This document shows, piece by piece, positions 51,823-60,036 of a DNA stretch of 64,000 nucleotides. Below the pieces are notes generated by a model. That model was not told the DNA's origin and ran no database searches. It was given only the letters and a program-made list of their open reading frames with translations. Numbering within the stretch: the stretch's first letter is position 1; each line of letters begins with the position of its first letter. Position numbers and translations under genes: made by a program. The stretch comes from Streptomyces humi (GTDB taxonomy: Bacteria; Actinomycetota; Actinomycetes; Streptomycetales; Streptomycetaceae), in assembly GCF_001005085.2 (NCBI RefSeq), contig NZ_LBMU02000099.1, positions 1-64,000 on the forward strand, written 5' to 3'.

Positions 51823-53274
51823 CTACGGCTCGCGGTGCTCGTGCGCCGCCTGCTCCAGGGCCGCGGCCTCCGCCTCGGCGATGCGGGTCTCCTCCTCGAC
51901 GTCGACGGAGCGGGTCAGCACCCAGTACAGGACCGCCGACACCGGCAACCCGATGAACAGGGAGATGTCGGCGCCGTCCAGGGCCTTGGCGGCCGGGCCC
52001 ACGTAGAGCGTGCCGACGGAGAAGAACGGGATCATCACGACGAACCCCACCAGGTAGGAGATGATCCCCTGCCAGCCCCAGCGGCCGTAGATGCCGTTCG
52101 GTTTGAAGATCTCGGCGATCGCGTAGTGCCCGCGGCGCACCACGTAGTAGTCCATCAGGTTCACCGAGGTCCACGGGATGAACAGATACAGCACCAGCAG
52201 CAGGAAGTTGTTGAAGTTCGTCAGGAAGTTCGCCGTCGCCGCCAGCGCCCCGATCAGCGAGAGCACCGCCGTCACGATCAGCGTGACCAGCCGCACGCTC
52301 AGGGTCGGCCGGATCCGTCTGAAGGAGTCCAGGGCGCTGATGAGGGTGAGCGAACCGCCGTACATGTTCAGCGCGGTGACCGAGATCAGGCCCAGCGCGG
52401 CGAACAGCAGCACGATCGCGCCGAAGCCGTCGAAGACCTTGTCGCCGGCGGCGTTGATCGAGGAGATCGTGTCGAAGCCGTCGCCCGCCCAGGCCGCCAG
52501 CAGCGTGCCGAGCACCATCAGCCAGATGCCGCCGAGCGCCGAACCGAAGTACGTCCAGTAGAACGTCTTGCGGACGGTCACGTCCGGCGGCAGGTAGCGC
52601 GAGTAGTCCGAGACGTAGATGGCCCAGCTGATCTGGTACCCGGCGACCACGCCGAACTGGGCCAGGAACGGGGTGGCCTTGAAGGCGCCCAGGTCGAAGG
52701 AGCCCGCCGGGTAGTGCAGGGTGACCAGCACCCCGACGGTGAAGATCCCGAAGATGACCAGGAAGGCGTACGTCAGGACCTGCTCGGCCTTGTGGATGAT
52801 GTCGTAGCCCACCAGCGCGACGACCAGGGCGATCACCGTGACGACGGCCACCCACAGCTTCACCCCGCCGTGGATCGTGGCGTGCAGGGACTCGCCCGCC
52901 AGGATGGTGTTGAACACGTTGAAGCCCGCGTACTGCACATACGCGAACAGCCACACCAGAAGCGCGCCGACGTAGCCGAACTGCGGCCGCGACTGGATCA
53001 TCTGCGGCAGGCCCAGCTGCGGACCCTGCGCGGAGTGGAACGCCATGAAGAACGTGCCGATCAGGGTGCCGGCGACGATCGCCAGCAGCGACCAGATCAG
53101 GTTGCCGCCCTCGGTGATGCTGATCAGCCCCACGGCCAGGGTGGCGATCTGCGCGTTGGACATGAACCACAACGGGCCCAGGTGCCACAGCTTGCCGTGC
53201 CGCTCGTCCAGCGGCACGTAGTCGATGGACCGGACCTCCAGGCCGCCCACCCGCGGTTCCGCCGATGTGCTCAT
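51823..53274 (-). CDS. NCS1-family purine-cytosine permease
   Basis: This 483-aa protein has about 12 membrane helices and belongs to nucleobase:cation symporter-1, importing cytosine, purines, allantoin or related compounds. Signs are the N-terminal acidic LDERHGKLWHLGPLW, SQGPQLGLPQMIQSRPQFGYVGA-like helix 2 region and NFNNFLLLVLYLFIPWTSVNLMDYY near the C-terminal half. The ATG at 53274 follows GGGAGG; longer in-frame readings start in repeated intergenic DNA. The substrate cannot be decided and no catabolic gene is adjacent. Confidence 0.9.
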   Translation of the reverse strand: MSTSAEPRVGGLEVRSIDYVPLDERHGKLWHLGPLWFMSNAQIATLAVGLISITEGGNLIWSLLAIVAGTLIGTFFMAFHSAQGPQLGLPQMIQSRPQFGYVGALLVWLFAYVQYAGFNVFNTILAGESLHATIHGGVKLWVAVVTVIALVVALVGYDIIHKAEQVLTYAFLVIFGIFTVGVLVTLHYPAGSFDLGAFKATPFLAQFGVVAGYQISWAIYVSDYSRYLPPDVTVRKTFYWTYFGSALGGIWLMVLGTLLAAWAGDGFDTISSINAAGDKVFDGFGAIVLLFAALGLISVTALNMYGGSLTLISALDSFRRIRPTLSVRLVTLIVTAVLSLIGALAATANFLTNFNNFLLLVLYLFIPWTSVNLMDYYVVRRGHYAIAEIFKPNGIYGRWGWQGIISYLVGFVVMIPFFSVGTLYVGPAAKALDGADISLFIGLPVSAVLYWVLTRSVDVEEETRIAEAEAAALEQAAHEHREP

Positions 53275-53365
53275 GGCACCTCCCAGGGCTGGTCCGCCAC
53301 TCTGGTCACATTCTTCCCCCGTACGGGCCCGGATGAGGCATCCGGAATCCCTGTTCCGTACACCG

Positions 53366-53414
53366 GCACGACACGACACGGCAGGACACAGCACGACACG
53401 GCACGGCACGGCAC
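53366..53414. repeat. 5-bp tandem repeats upstream of the NCS1 gene
   Basis: About nine to ten near-perfect copies of gcacg/acacg pentamers fill 53366-53414 in the divergent gap between the permease and beta-lactamase-like genes. Slipped-strand variation is possible and would alter promoter spacing. Confidence 0.7.
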
Positions 53415-53550
53415 TGCCGGTACGGGTCCGCTCCTGTTGTCCTGCTCACAAACCGGCCGCGGCGTGGCGGCCGTCATGTCGCGAGCCGGGCATTTTGTCT
53501 ACGTTCGCAGTCCTGTGCCCCTGCGACCCGAACTGCGAAGGCGCCCCGCG

Positions 53551-54366
53551 ATGCTCAACCGAACCCTGTCCGTCCTGGCCACGGTGGTGACCCTGCTCGC
53601 CGGAGCCGCGCCGGCGGCCATGGCCGCCGGCAGTGGCACCGGCACCGGCACGACGACCGCCGACTTCCGCACCGCCGTGGGGGCGCGGGGCGGGTCACGG
53701 GTCACGGCCGCCGTACTCGACCTCGACGGCACCGGACGGGACCCGGCCGTCTACGGCGACGACACGCCGTACGACACCGCCAGCATCGTCAAGGTCGACA
53801 TCCTCGCGGCGCTGCTGCTGCACGCGCGCGACCACCGGCGCGACCTCACCGCGCGGGAGAGCGCCCAGGCGGACGTGATGATCCGCGACAGTGACAACAC
53901 CGCGGCCAGCGCCCTGTGGCGGGCCATCGGCCAGGCCCCCGGTCTGGACTCGGCGAACAGACGGCTGGGCCTGACCTCGACCACGGGCGGCCCGGACGGC
54001 AGGTGGGGGCTCACCCGGACCACGGCGGGCGACCAGATACGACTGCTGCGCGCGATCTTCGACACCGGCGGCACGGTGCTCGACGCGCCGTCCCAGAACC
54101 GGATCCGCACCCTGATGACCCAGATCGCCGCCGACCAGTCCTGGGGTGTGTCGGCCGCCGCCGACTCCGGGTGGGCCCTCAAGAACGGCTGGCTGATGCG
54201 CACCGCCACCGGCCTGTGGGACATCAACAGCGTCGGACGCGTCACGGCCGGCGGACACCACTACCTCGTCGCGGTCCTCTCCGACGGCAACGCGTCGATG
54301 CCGGACGGCGTACAACTGGTCGAACGCGCCGCCCGCACAGCCGTCACCACGACAGCGACCGGCTGA
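53551..54366 (+). CDS. Secreted class A beta-lactamase-like serine hydrolase
   Basis: This 271-aa protein has a signal peptide (about 1-26) and an S11/class A-like fold with SxxK as SIVK (Ser78, Lys81), SDN at 114-116 and a KNG triad element in ALKNGWLM. The Glu166 omega loop of true penicillinases is not obvious, so it is better viewed as a class A-related DD-peptidase or hydrolase than a proven resistance enzyme. It stops just before an array of 20-bp repeats. Confidence 0.85.
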   Translation: MLNRTLSVLATVVTLLAGAAPAAMAAGSGTGTGTTTADFRTAVGARGGSRVTAAVLDLDGTGRDPAVYGDDTPYDTASIVKVDILAALLLHARDHRRDLTARESAQADVMIRDSDNTAASALWRAIGQAPGLDSANRRLGLTSTTGGPDGRWGLTRTTAGDQIRLLRAIFDTGGTVLDAPSQNRIRTLMTQIAADQSWGVSAAADSGWALKNGWLMRTATGLWDINSVGRVTAGGHHYLVAVLSDGNASMPDGVQLVERAARTAVTTTATG

Positions 54367-54380
54367 CCCACACCACCCCG

Positions 54381-54580
54381 GCCGTCCCCACACCACCCCG
54401 GCCGTCTCCGCACCGCCCTGGCCGTCTCCGCACCGCCCTGGCCGTCTCCGCACCGCCCCGGCCGTCCCCACACCACCCCGGCCGTCTCCGCACCGCCCTG
54501 GCCGTCTCCGCACCGCCCTGGCCGTCTCCGCACCGCCCCGGCCGTCCCCGTACCGCCCCGGCCGCTCCCGTGCCACCCCG
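54381..54580. repeat. Ten 20-bp tandem repeats after the beta-lactamase-like gene
   Basis: The 379-base gap 54367-54745 begins with a partial unit and then ten exactly phased 20-bp units, mostly gccgtctccgcaccgccctg or close variants. They follow the TGA within 15 bases. The two main variants alternate irregularly, and further degenerate copies run to about 54620. They are not CRISPR repeats, because there are no spacers. Confidence 0.9.
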
Positions 54581-54745
54581 GCCGGGCCGTACCGCCCCGG
54601 CTGCTCCCGTGCCGCCCCACGAGGCCCACGCCGTCCCGGCCGGTCCTGGGCCGGCCCGGTGCTGACCCCCTTGGCCCAGTGCATGCCGCCTGGTGTCCGA
54701 ATTGCGCCTAACGTGCACTGAAGGCGGAGGTCGGCAGCGGGAGGC

Positions 54746-55936
54746 GTGGTGGCGGGTGCGGGCGGACTGGCGGCCGGGCGGGGCCGCCCGCGCCGCCCGC
54801 GCCGGGCGCGCGGCGCGACGGCCGGCAACCGGCCGGTACGCGCGGTGTGGATCCCGAAGCGGGCCCGCGACCCGCGCGCCTCCGCGTCCGTCAGCGCGAT
54901 CGTCGTCCCCGCCCTGCGGATCGCCGGCGCCTACGCCTGGCGGCTCATCGTGGTCGGCATCGTCGTCTACGGCGTCTTCATCATCCTCGGCCGTTTCCAG
55001 CTGATCGCCGTGGCCCTGTTCCTGGCCCTGGTGGTGACCTCGGTCCTGCGTCCGCTCGCCGACCTGATCGGCCGGTGGCTGCCCAGGCCGCTGTCCGTGG
55101 CCGTGAGCATGGTCGGCAGCATCTTCCTGTTCTGCGGACTGCTGGCCCTGGTCGGCAACGCGGTCGCGCAGGAGTCGGCGACGCTCACCGACGAGTTCCG
55201 CGGCGGCATCCACCGGATCGAGGTCTGGCTCCAGCACCCGCCCTTCCGGCTCGGCCCTGGCGCCCTGTCCCGTTTCCAGCAGCAGATCGTGGACTACGTC
55301 CAGGCCCACCGCTCCAACCTGGTCAGCAGGGCGCTCAGCGGCTTCGGCACGCTCGTCGAACTGGTCACCGGGGTCGCGCTCGCCCTGTTCGCCTCGGTCT
55401 TCTTCATCCACTCCGGTGAACGGCTGTGGGCCTGGACCAGCCGCGAACTGCTGCCCGCCGGCGCCCGTCCCGCCTGGGACCGTGCGGGCCGGGCGGCCTG
55501 GCTGACGTTCGCCGGATACACCCGCGGCATCATCATCGTGGCCGCCACCAACGCCGTACTCGTCGGCGTCGCCCTGCTCGTGCTGCGGGTGCCGCTCGCG
55601 CTCCCGCTCACCCTGCTGGAGTTCTTCGCCGCGTTCGTCCCGCTGGTGGGCTCACCGGTCGCGCTGGGCGTGGCCACCGTGGTCGCGCTGGCCGGCCGCG
55701 GACCGTTCACGGCCGCCGCCGTCCTGGTCCTCATCGTCGTCATCGGCCAGCTGGAGGGGCACGTGCTGCACCCGCTGGTGATGAGCTGGGCGGTACGTCT
55801 GCACCCCCTGGTCGTCGCCGTGTCCGTCATCGCCGGCAGCATCGTGGCGGGGGTGATCGGTGCGGTGGTGGCCGTGCCGTTCATCTCGGTGATCTGGGCG
55901 GTGGTGCGGGCCCTGCGGCCCGCACCACCCCCCTGA
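54746..55936 (+). CDS. AI-2E/TqsA-family transporter
   Basis: This 396-aa membrane protein has about eight helices after a basic, Pro-rich N-terminus. AI-2E motifs include LIAVALFLALVVTSVLRPLADLIGR and LLEFFAAFVPLVGSPVALGVATVVAL with the conserved Pro, then HPLVMSWAVRLHPLVV. The family was named for autoinducer-2 export, but many members transport ions or other solutes, so the substrate is open. The GTG at 54746 follows CGGGAGG. Confidence 0.88.
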   Translation: MVAGAGGLAAGRGRPRRPRRARGATAGNRPVRAVWIPKRARDPRASASVSAIVVPALRIAGAYAWRLIVVGIVVYGVFIILGRFQLIAVALFLALVVTSVLRPLADLIGRWLPRPLSVAVSMVGSIFLFCGLLALVGNAVAQESATLTDEFRGGIHRIEVWLQHPPFRLGPGALSRFQQQIVDYVQAHRSNLVSRALSGFGTLVELVTGVALALFASVFFIHSGERLWAWTSRELLPAGARPAWDRAGRAAWLTFAGYTRGIIIVAATNAVLVGVALLVLRVPLALPLTLLEFFAAFVPLVGSPVALGVATVVALAGRGPFTAAAVLVLIVVIGQLEGHVLHPLVMSWAVRLHPLVVAVSVIAGSIVAGVIGAVVAVPFISVIWAVVRALRPAPPP

Positions 55937-55976
55937 CCGGCCTCCGGCCTCCGGACACCGGGCGTGCTCCCGGGGT

Positions 55977-58286
55977 TCAGCCGTCCTTGGCGGGCCGGCG
56001 GCCGCGCCTCGGGGTACGGCGGGGGAGACCGGAGGGCACGGACGGACCGGTCGGACCGGACGGCGCAGGGACATCGGAGCCGCCGCCCGTCGCGTGGGCC
56101 CTCGGCGGACCGTCGGGTCCGGCCGGGCCGGGGAGGCCGGCCTGTGCGGTGGCGGGACCGGGGACCGCGATGCCGTCGTCCCACGCCTCGTGCGCCTGGA
56201 ACGGGTCGGCGGGCCCCTGTGCCAGCAGGGCGTCGAGTCCGGACCCGGCGCGTGCCTTGAAGGCCGCCAGGGCCAGCGTGTCGGAGTCGGACTCGGCGCC
56301 GCTGCGCCAGGTGACGGTGCCGGGGAGCATGACCAGCGAGGTCGTGCCGGACTCCCCGGCGGCCGGGCGCAGCTGCACCCGGATGCCGTGCCGGTCGGCC
56401 AGCCTGCCCACCACGAACAGCCCCATGTGCTGGTAGACGCCCGCGTCGGCGGTCGGCGGATTCGCCAGCTTGTGGTTGATCTGCGCGAAGTCCTCGGGCA
56501 TCAGGCCGATGCCCTTGTCATGGATCTCGACCATGATCCGGGCGTCCGGCAGCCGGGTCGCGGTGACCCGGACCGTGGAGCGCGGTGACGAGAACGCGGT
56601 GGCGTTCTCCAGCAGTTCGGCGAGCAGGTGCACCAGGTCGGTGACGGCACGCCCGTGGATCTCGGACTCCGGGACGCCCGCCAGCTCGATCCGTTCGTAC
56701 TGCTCCACCTCGGAGGCGGCCGCCCGGATCACGTCGACGAGGGGGAGCGGGTGGTCCCACTGCTGGGTGGGCCGCTCGCCGCCGAGCACCAGGAGGTTCT
56801 CGCCGTTGCGGCGCACCCGGGTGGCCAGGTGGTCGAGCCGGAACAGGTTCGCCAGCTGGTCGGGGTCGGCCTCGCGCTCCTCCAGGTCGGTGATCATGGC
56901 GAGCTGGCGCTCGATCAGCGACTGGTTGCGGCGCGACAGGTTGGTGAAGATCGTGTTGACGTTGCCGCGCAGCAGGGCCTGCTCGGCGGCGAGCCGGACC
57001 GCTTCCCGGTGCACATGGTCGAAGGCGCGGGCCACCTCGCCGATCTCGTCGGTGGTGGTGATCGGGATCGGCGTCACCTTGGTGTCCACCTGGCCGGGCA
57101 CGGCCTGGGAGAGCTGGGTGATGACCGCCGGCAGCCGCTGCTCGGCGATCTCGATCGCCGAGGCGCTGAGCCGTCGCATCCCGCGGCTCATCGAGCGGGC
57201 CACCCAGGCGGCGAGCAGGAACGCCGCGAGTACGGCGCTGAGCGCGAGCGTGCCGTTGACGATCGCGTCCCTGCGGGCGCTGTCGGCGATGCCGCGGGCA
57301 TCGGCGAGCGCCGTGGCCGCGAGGTGGACCTCGACTCCGCGGTAGGCGTCGAAGACCAGCGCGTGCGCGGCGAAGAACGACTCGGGGGTGATGCCCTCGG
57401 CGGCGAGTTCATCCGTCGGCTTCCCGCTGACGATCTCGCTGATCATCTTGGCCCGGCCGGGCGGGGGCACGAACGCCTCGCCGGCCGCCTTGGCCTGCTC
57501 GGCCGCCTTGGCCGTCTGCGCGGCCCCCGTCTTCTGCGCCTCGGTCAGCGCGGCTCGGAGCCGGGTCATGTCCCCGGTGGTGCCGGCGCCCGCGTACTCC
57601 TGCAACGCCACCTGCTCCAGGTAGGCGTAGGAGCTGAACGAGCTGAGCTGGTTCTGGAGTTCGCCCTCGGCCAGGGCCGCACGGTCCTCGACCAGCAGGT
57701 GCGTGCCGATGGAGCGCACCAGCGACTCGGCGGCCTGGGTCAGCGCGAGGGCGTACAGGGAGCGGCCGAAGCTCGCCTGGTTGCTGCTGCCGAAGCCCAG
57801 TTCGTTCGAGATCTCCATCAGCGGGTGCTGGACGGCGTGGTAGCTCTCCTCCGTCTGCACCCCCGACATCCTGGCCGTGAACGCGGCCGCCCGCACGGTC
57901 GGGAGCTGCTTCTCGCCCGCGCGCACCAACGCGATGCGCCGGTTCAGACCGGCCGTTCCGGGCGCGCGCTCCACCGCCCGGTCGAAGGCCTGCGCGTCGG
58001 CGTCGGTGACCTTGCGCGCCGCGAGCACCGCCGGAGCGTTGCGCTTGCCCTCCAGGAGCGGGATCACCGACACGTCCCGTTCGTTGATCGCGTCACTGGC
58101 GTAGGTGTTCGCCGCCTGTACCAACTCCGCCACGCGCACCGCGTCCTGGGCGTCCCGCAGGGTGTCGACCGAGGTCTTCACCCGGATGCCGCCGAGTCCG
58201 AGGGCGACGAGCACGGGGATGAGCAGGATGGCCTGGAGGCGTCTCGCGACGCGCCAATTGCCGGTCAAGGGTCTGAGCTTGGACAA
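55977..58286 (-). CDS. Orphan NIT-domain sensor with HAMP and HATPase (conservon-like)
   Basis: This 769-aa protein has an N-terminal membrane helix, an extracellular nitrate/nitrite-sensing NIT domain (about 45-315), a second membrane helix near 345-365, HAMP, and a coiled region with GNVNTIFTNLSRRNQSLIERQL. The ATPase domain has ELLENATAFSSP (N box) and VEIHDKGIGL (G1 box). It lacks an evident H-box and ends in a Pro/Gly/Ala-rich cytoplasmic tail. The NIT-HAMP-ATPase layout is typical of large CvnA proteins, but no cvnB-D genes follow, so this one is orphan. Confidence 0.85.
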   Translation of the reverse strand: MSKLRPLTGNWRVARRLQAILLIPVLVALGLGGIRVKTSVDTLRDAQDAVRVAELVQAANTYASDAINERDVSVIPLLEGKRNAPAVLAARKVTDADAQAFDRAVERAPGTAGLNRRIALVRAGEKQLPTVRAAAFTARMSGVQTEESYHAVQHPLMEISNELGFGSSNQASFGRSLYALALTQAAESLVRSIGTHLLVEDRAALAEGELQNQLSSFSSYAYLEQVALQEYAGAGTTGDMTRLRAALTEAQKTGAAQTAKAAEQAKAAGEAFVPPPGRAKMISEIVSGKPTDELAAEGITPESFFAAHALVFDAYRGVEVHLAATALADARGIADSARRDAIVNGTLALSAVLAAFLLAAWVARSMSRGMRRLSASAIEIAEQRLPAVITQLSQAVPGQVDTKVTPIPITTTDEIGEVARAFDHVHREAVRLAAEQALLRGNVNTIFTNLSRRNQSLIERQLAMITDLEEREADPDQLANLFRLDHLATRVRRNGENLLVLGGERPTQQWDHPLPLVDVIRAAASEVEQYERIELAGVPESEIHGRAVTDLVHLLAELLENATAFSSPRSTVRVTATRLPDARIMVEIHDKGIGLMPEDFAQINHKLANPPTADAGVYQHMGLFVVGRLADRHGIRVQLRPAAGESGTTSLVMLPGTVTWRSGAESDSDTLALAAFKARAGSGLDALLAQGPADPFQAHEAWDDGIAVPGPATAQAGLPGPAGPDGPPRAHATGGGSDVPAPSGPTGPSVPSGLPRRTPRRGRRPAKDG

Positions 58287-58598
58287 GATCGTCCCATTTC
58301 ACAACAGGGAGGGTGCGCAGGGCCGTTCACGGCCCGACGTTATGTGGCCAAGTTCTAACACCCTGCGATCGGCTTCGACTGCACTTTGAGTGAAGCGGTT
58401 TCTCCGAAGTGGTACAAAACTCAATTAAAACCATCGGTGGTCAACGCACGTACCACGGCCCCGTGGTCGTCGCGCCGGAGCGGCCGTGCGGTCAGCGCTT
58501 GCCCGGTGTGTTCCGTCGTGCCGAGCGCCCGTCCGTCAACGCCGTCGCGCCGGGGTCCGCGTGACTTCTTTTGCAATATGTACGAAAAGGAGGCGAAT

Positions 58599-58628
58599 GT
58601 GAACTCCGTTGTGATGGCTGCTTCTTGA
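58599..58628 (+). CDS. Possible 9-aa leader peptide
   Basis: GTG at 58599, five bases after AAAAGGAGG, starts VNSVVMAAS and stops at 58626-58628. The hairpin that follows begins on the next base. The 5' leader of the type III PKS gene could work as an attenuator. It may otherwise be a chance ORF beside a terminator. Confidence 0.4.
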   Translation: MNSVVMAAS

Positions 58629-58647
58629 CCTGATCTCCCGGATCAGG
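58629..58647 (+). terminator. Hairpin in the type III PKS leader
   Basis: cctgatc (58629-58635) pairs with gatcagg (58641-58647) around a 5-nt loop and is followed by gcagattt. It follows the 9-codon ORF directly and lies about 54 bases before the PKS start. The rest of the 58287-58700 gap shows AT-rich promoter-like sequence and nothing else I can name. Confidence 0.5.
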
Positions 58648-58700
58648 CAGATTTCAGACACCCGACGTCATTCATGGGTTGTCTGAGAAAGATGCGTGCT

Positions 58701-59885
58701 ATGGGCGCCTACTTGTGTCCCCCGGCCGTGGTGCACGGCGAACACGTCGTGCGGACCGATCAGATAGTGGCCGAGGTGCGGCACCGGCATCCGCACGCGC
58801 CGTGGGCGTCCCGGATCGACGGCATCGCCGCGAGCACGGGCATCGCCGGGCGTGGATGGATGCTGCCGCTGGCGGCCGCCGCCGCACCCGGCCGCGGGCC
58901 GGGCCTGCGAACTCCCGCTGCCGGACCGGCGCGTGAGGCACTGGCCCACGACGGGTTCACGGACGCCGAGGTGGACCGCGCGATCGCCGCGCTGGAGGCG
59001 ATTCCGGCGCCGCAGACCGTCCAGGAGCGCACCGCGCCCGCCTGGGCCGCCGTACAGGCGTACGGGGAGCGCGCGGCACGCGAGGCCCTCCGCGGCGCCG
59101 GCCTGGACGCCGGCGACGTCGACTCCGTGATCACCAGCAACTCCACCACCCCGGCTCTGCCGGGCCTGGACCTCGCCCTGCTCAACCGCCTTCCGCTGCG
59201 CCGTGACGTGCTGCTGCTGCCGGCCACCCAGTGGGCCTGCATAGCCGGCACCCGGTCACTGGCACTGGCGGCCGACCTGGTCGCCGCGGACCCCGACCGG
59301 GTGGTGCTGGTCGTGATATCGGAGGCGCTGAGCACCACCTACCAGCCCGCCGACGACACGCTCGAATCGCTCATCGTCCGGCTGCTGTTCGCCGACACCG
59401 CCGTCGCCGTCGTGATCACCGGGCGCCCCCGGGCGGAGTCCACCCTGCGCCTGGACGCGGTCTGGCACCACACCCTGCCCGGCACCACGGACCTGCACCG
59501 GCTGGACACCCGGGACGACGGCACGCACTTCGTGATGGACCGCCGGGGGCCGCGTGCCGTGCAGGAGACGGTGGCCGGGATGTGGCAGTGGCTGCGCGAG
59601 CGCCACCAGGACGACGCCCGGCCGTGGCACCCCGACCTGCTGCTCGCCCATCCCGGCGGCACCCGGGTGCTGGAGTACATGGAGGAGACGATGCCCGACG
59701 GGTGGCCCACGGGGCTGCTGGCCTACAGCCGGGACAGCTACACCACGGGCAACCGCGGCGGCGCCGCCGTGCTCGACATCCTGCGGCGGGCGTACGACGC
59801 CGGCCAGAAGGCCGGGAGTCGCACGGTGCTCTACGCGGCCGCGCCCGGCCTCACCGCCACGGCCGTGGAGGGGGAATGGCTGTAG
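58701..59885 (+). CDS. Type III polyketide synthase (chalcone synthase-like)
   Basis: This 394-aa condensing enzyme has the thiolase fold with catalytic Cys180 (QWACIAGTRSLALAADLV), His317 (LLAHPGGTRVLEYME) and Asn351 (TGNRGGAAVLDIL). The conserved spacing fits homodimeric type III PKSs that extend a starter acyl-CoA with malonyl-CoA. Start assignment: GAGAAAG is about nine bases before the ATG at 58701; ATGs at 58692 and 58674 are also in frame. No methyltransferase, oxidase or P450 is directly adjacent, so the product may be an unmodified pyrone or resorcinol. Confidence 0.88.
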   Translation: MGAYLCPPAVVHGEHVVRTDQIVAEVRHRHPHAPWASRIDGIAASTGIAGRGWMLPLAAAAAPGRGPGLRTPAAGPAREALAHDGFTDAEVDRAIAALEAIPAPQTVQERTAPAWAAVQAYGERAAREALRGAGLDAGDVDSVITSNSTTPALPGLDLALLNRLPLRRDVLLLPATQWACIAGTRSLALAADLVAADPDRVVLVVISEALSTTYQPADDTLESLIVRLLFADTAVAVVITGRPRAESTLRLDAVWHHTLPGTTDLHRLDTRDDGTHFVMDRRGPRAVQETVAGMWQWLRERHQDDARPWHPDLLLAHPGGTRVLEYMEETMPDGWPTGLLAYSRDSYTTGNRGGAAVLDILRRAYDAGQKAGSRTVLYAAAPGLTATAVEGEWL

Positions 59886-59940
59886 CCGTCACGCGGGCCG
59901 AGCGGAGGGCGGACGCGGCCGTCACCGCGGGGAGCGGGCG

Positions 59941-60036
59941 CACGCGGGCGGGGAGTCGGCGGGTGCGGCCCTCACGCGGGCGGGGAGCCGGCGGGTGCGG
60001 CCCTCACGCGGGCGGGGAGCCGGCGCGTGCGGCCGT
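59941..60036. repeat. Three 32-bp tandem repeats between convergent genes
   Basis: Units cacgcgggcggggagtcggc plus 12 further bases lie at 59941-59972, 59973-60004 and 60005-60036, differing at about four positions. They fill the gap between the PKS and the SpoIIE-type gene, with the last copy touching the latter's stop codon. Confidence 0.85.

Noticed and set aside
54381..54580. CRISPR-like array
   Set aside because: The 20-bp units are contiguous and have no unique spacers, and no cas gene is present.
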